DNA from: Spirochaetaceae bacterium
GTDB lineage: Bacteria; Spirochaetota; Spirochaetia; SZUA-6; Fen-1364
NCBI GenBank assembly: GCA_003154555.1
Contig: PMDT01000158.1
Coordinates: forward strand, 1 to 6,578
Direction of reading: 5' to 3'
Length of the DNA stretch: 6,578 nucleotides
Both the position numbers and the translations under genes were made by a program. How positions within the stretch are numbered: position 1 is the stretch's first letter; each line of letters starts with the position of its first letter. Below, piece by piece: positions 5,863-6,578 of this stretch. The notes beneath the pieces were generated by a model. The model made no database searches. It saw nothing but the letters and a program-made list of their open reading frames with translations, and was not told where the DNA came from.

Positions 5863-6326
5863 GAGGTCCTCCGGAAGAAGCGCACGGCACAGCGTCCTGT
5901 CTCGGGCTCATGACGCAGCCATTCCGAGGCGTACGGCGTGCCGTCGAGGATGGCTTCATAGAGCGTCCTGCTCGTCTCGAAGAAAAGCGGCGCCACGGCG
6001 TAGCCCGCGCGGCGCATGTGCATGACCGCCGGGCATTCCTCGACCTCCAGGAGCATCTCGTCTTCGGTGAATGAGATCCGTATCCGTCCACCCTCCTGCG
6101 CATAGACGGTCTCCAGTCGATCACGAAGCACCCCGAGACCCTTGTCCCGTATCGCGTGCGTGAGCGGCGCATAATAAGTGCGCGCGAAATGCGTGACGTA
6201 GGCCCGCACTGCTTCCGGCCCGTGCCGCGATTCAAGGTAGGCGAGACCGGTGCTGAGTGCGCCGTGGAAGTCCCTGTGCAGATACGCGTTGTCAGAGGCC
6301 CTGCGCGTCATTGTTTCAACTGCCAT
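5859..6326 (-). CDS. Small protein of unknown function (paralogue B)
   Basis: This 155-residue soluble protein is a diverged paralogue of the gene downstream. Shared landmarks are a helical N-terminal half (LSTGLAYLESRHGPEAV), an acidic strand region before Cys98-Pro (LEVEECPA), TLYEAIL (121-127) matching TLYRRVL in the partner, and a closing Cys146 in GRCAVRFFRR matching ARCRLVVRRR. The paired cysteines YCxxC of the partner are replaced by FFETS (115-119). The start at 6326 has AAGGA five bases upstream; a second ATG six codons in is less well placed. It begins 18 bp after the stop of the NagA-like gene, so the three form one operon. An amino-sugar link is suggested by position only. I do not recognise an experimentally described function. 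Confidence 0.8.
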   Translation of the reverse strand: MAVETMTRRASDNAYLHRDFHGALSTGLAYLESRHGPEAVRAYVTHFARTYYAPLTHAIRDKGLGVLRDRLETVYAQEGGRIRISFTEDEMLLEVEECPAVMHMRRAGYAVAPLFFETSRTLYEAILDGTPYASEWLRHEPETGRCAVRFFRRTS

Positions 6327-6344
6327 TCTTTTCCTTTCCGCGAT

Positions 6345-6578
6345 TCAGGCGCCGCGCCACACGATCCGTCCCGCGACGATCGTCTGTTTCATTTCAAGCC
6401 TGTCGTCAAGGATGACGAGATCGGCGTCGCGCCCCGCCGCGATCTCGCCCTTGTTGAGACCCATCAGTCGCGCCGGCGTTGCGGAGCAGAGACGACTCGC
6501 CGTGGCCAGGTCCTGGCGGAACAGGCGCACGAGATTGCGGAGGCCGTCGATGGGCGTGAGTGCACTGCCCGCCAGGAC
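6345..6578 (-). CDS. nagA: N-acetylglucosamine-6-phosphate deacetylase-like amidohydrolase, C-terminal part
   Basis: Only the last 77 residues lie in the window; the gene continues past the right edge. The fragment runs from VLAGSALTPIDGLRNLV through ATPARLMGL to KGEIAAGRDADLVILD, followed by a short beta segment ending VAGRIVWRGA. This order is typical of the NagA tail: the LAGS strand after the catalytic Asp, the helix ending NPAR-x-x-GL, and the small beta-sandwich closing domain. NagA removes the acetyl group from GlcNAc-6-phosphate in the cytoplasm. The metal ligands and catalytic Asp are outside the window and cannot be checked. Isoaspartyl dipeptidase and other amidohydrolases have a similar tail and are less likely alternatives. 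It leads the two small paralogues in the same operon, so they may act on or respond to amino sugars. Confidence 0.78.
   Translation of the reverse strand, partial: VLAGSALTPIDGLRNLVRLFRQDLATASRLCSATPARLMGLNKGEIAAGRDADLVILDDRLEMKQTIVAGRIVWRGA

Overview
The window is GC-rich, tightly packed bacterial DNA holding eight protein genes, seven complete and one cut by the right edge. All are chromosomal-type metabolic genes. I see no RNA genes, insertion sequences, CRISPR arrays, origins or phage genes. GC-rich third codon positions, strong Shine-Dalgarno sites and the mix of families (CE7 esterase, UxaE-type epimerase, GxDLY-type SGNH hydrolase, tandem small cysteine proteins beside a NagA-like gene) suggest a carbohydrate-degrading bacterium. 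The PVC group, Spirochaetota, Armatimonadota or similar lineages would all fit, but the taxon cannot be fixed from this sequence.

Layout: (1) 46-1005, minus strand, is a CE7 acetyl xylan esterase / cephalosporin-C deacetylase with an intact Ser-Asp-His triad. (2) 1006-1146 is the only real intergenic region and separates this gene from a divergent plus-strand operon. (3) 1147-5412, plus strand, is a compact four-gene operon: a divergent tagaturonate epimerase (UxaE) family protein, a small transaldolase / fructose-6-phosphate-aldolase family protein, an SDR dehydrogenase, and a two-domain GxDLY + SGNH hydrolase. Gaps are 10, 0 and 17 bp. (4) 5413-6578, minus strand, is a second operon running in from the right edge: the C-terminus of an N-acetylglucosamine-6-phosphate deacetylase-like amidohydrolase, then two tandem paralogous small proteins of unknown function joined by an ATGA overlap. 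The two operons converge with no spacer, TGA directly abutting TCA inside a 12-bp perfect palindrome.

Inferred joint role: the window looks like part of an uptake-and-catabolism locus for acetylated sugars. The CE7 and SGNH hydrolases would remove O-acetyl groups and the NagA-like enzyme an N-acetyl group. The UxaE-like epimerase would invert a ketose or keto-uronate, the SDR would oxidise or reduce it with NAD(H), and the aldolase would cleave or transfer a C3 unit. None of the enzymes has a visible signal peptide, so the work appears cytoplasmic, on imported oligosaccharides or monosaccharides. No kinase, transporter or regulator lies inside the window, so the pathway is incomplete as seen and the substrate is unknown. 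The most interesting points are the combination of UxaE-like epimerase, aldolase and SDR, the aldolase's lost phosphate-site arginine, and the unknown paralogue pair in which only one member keeps a set of cysteines.
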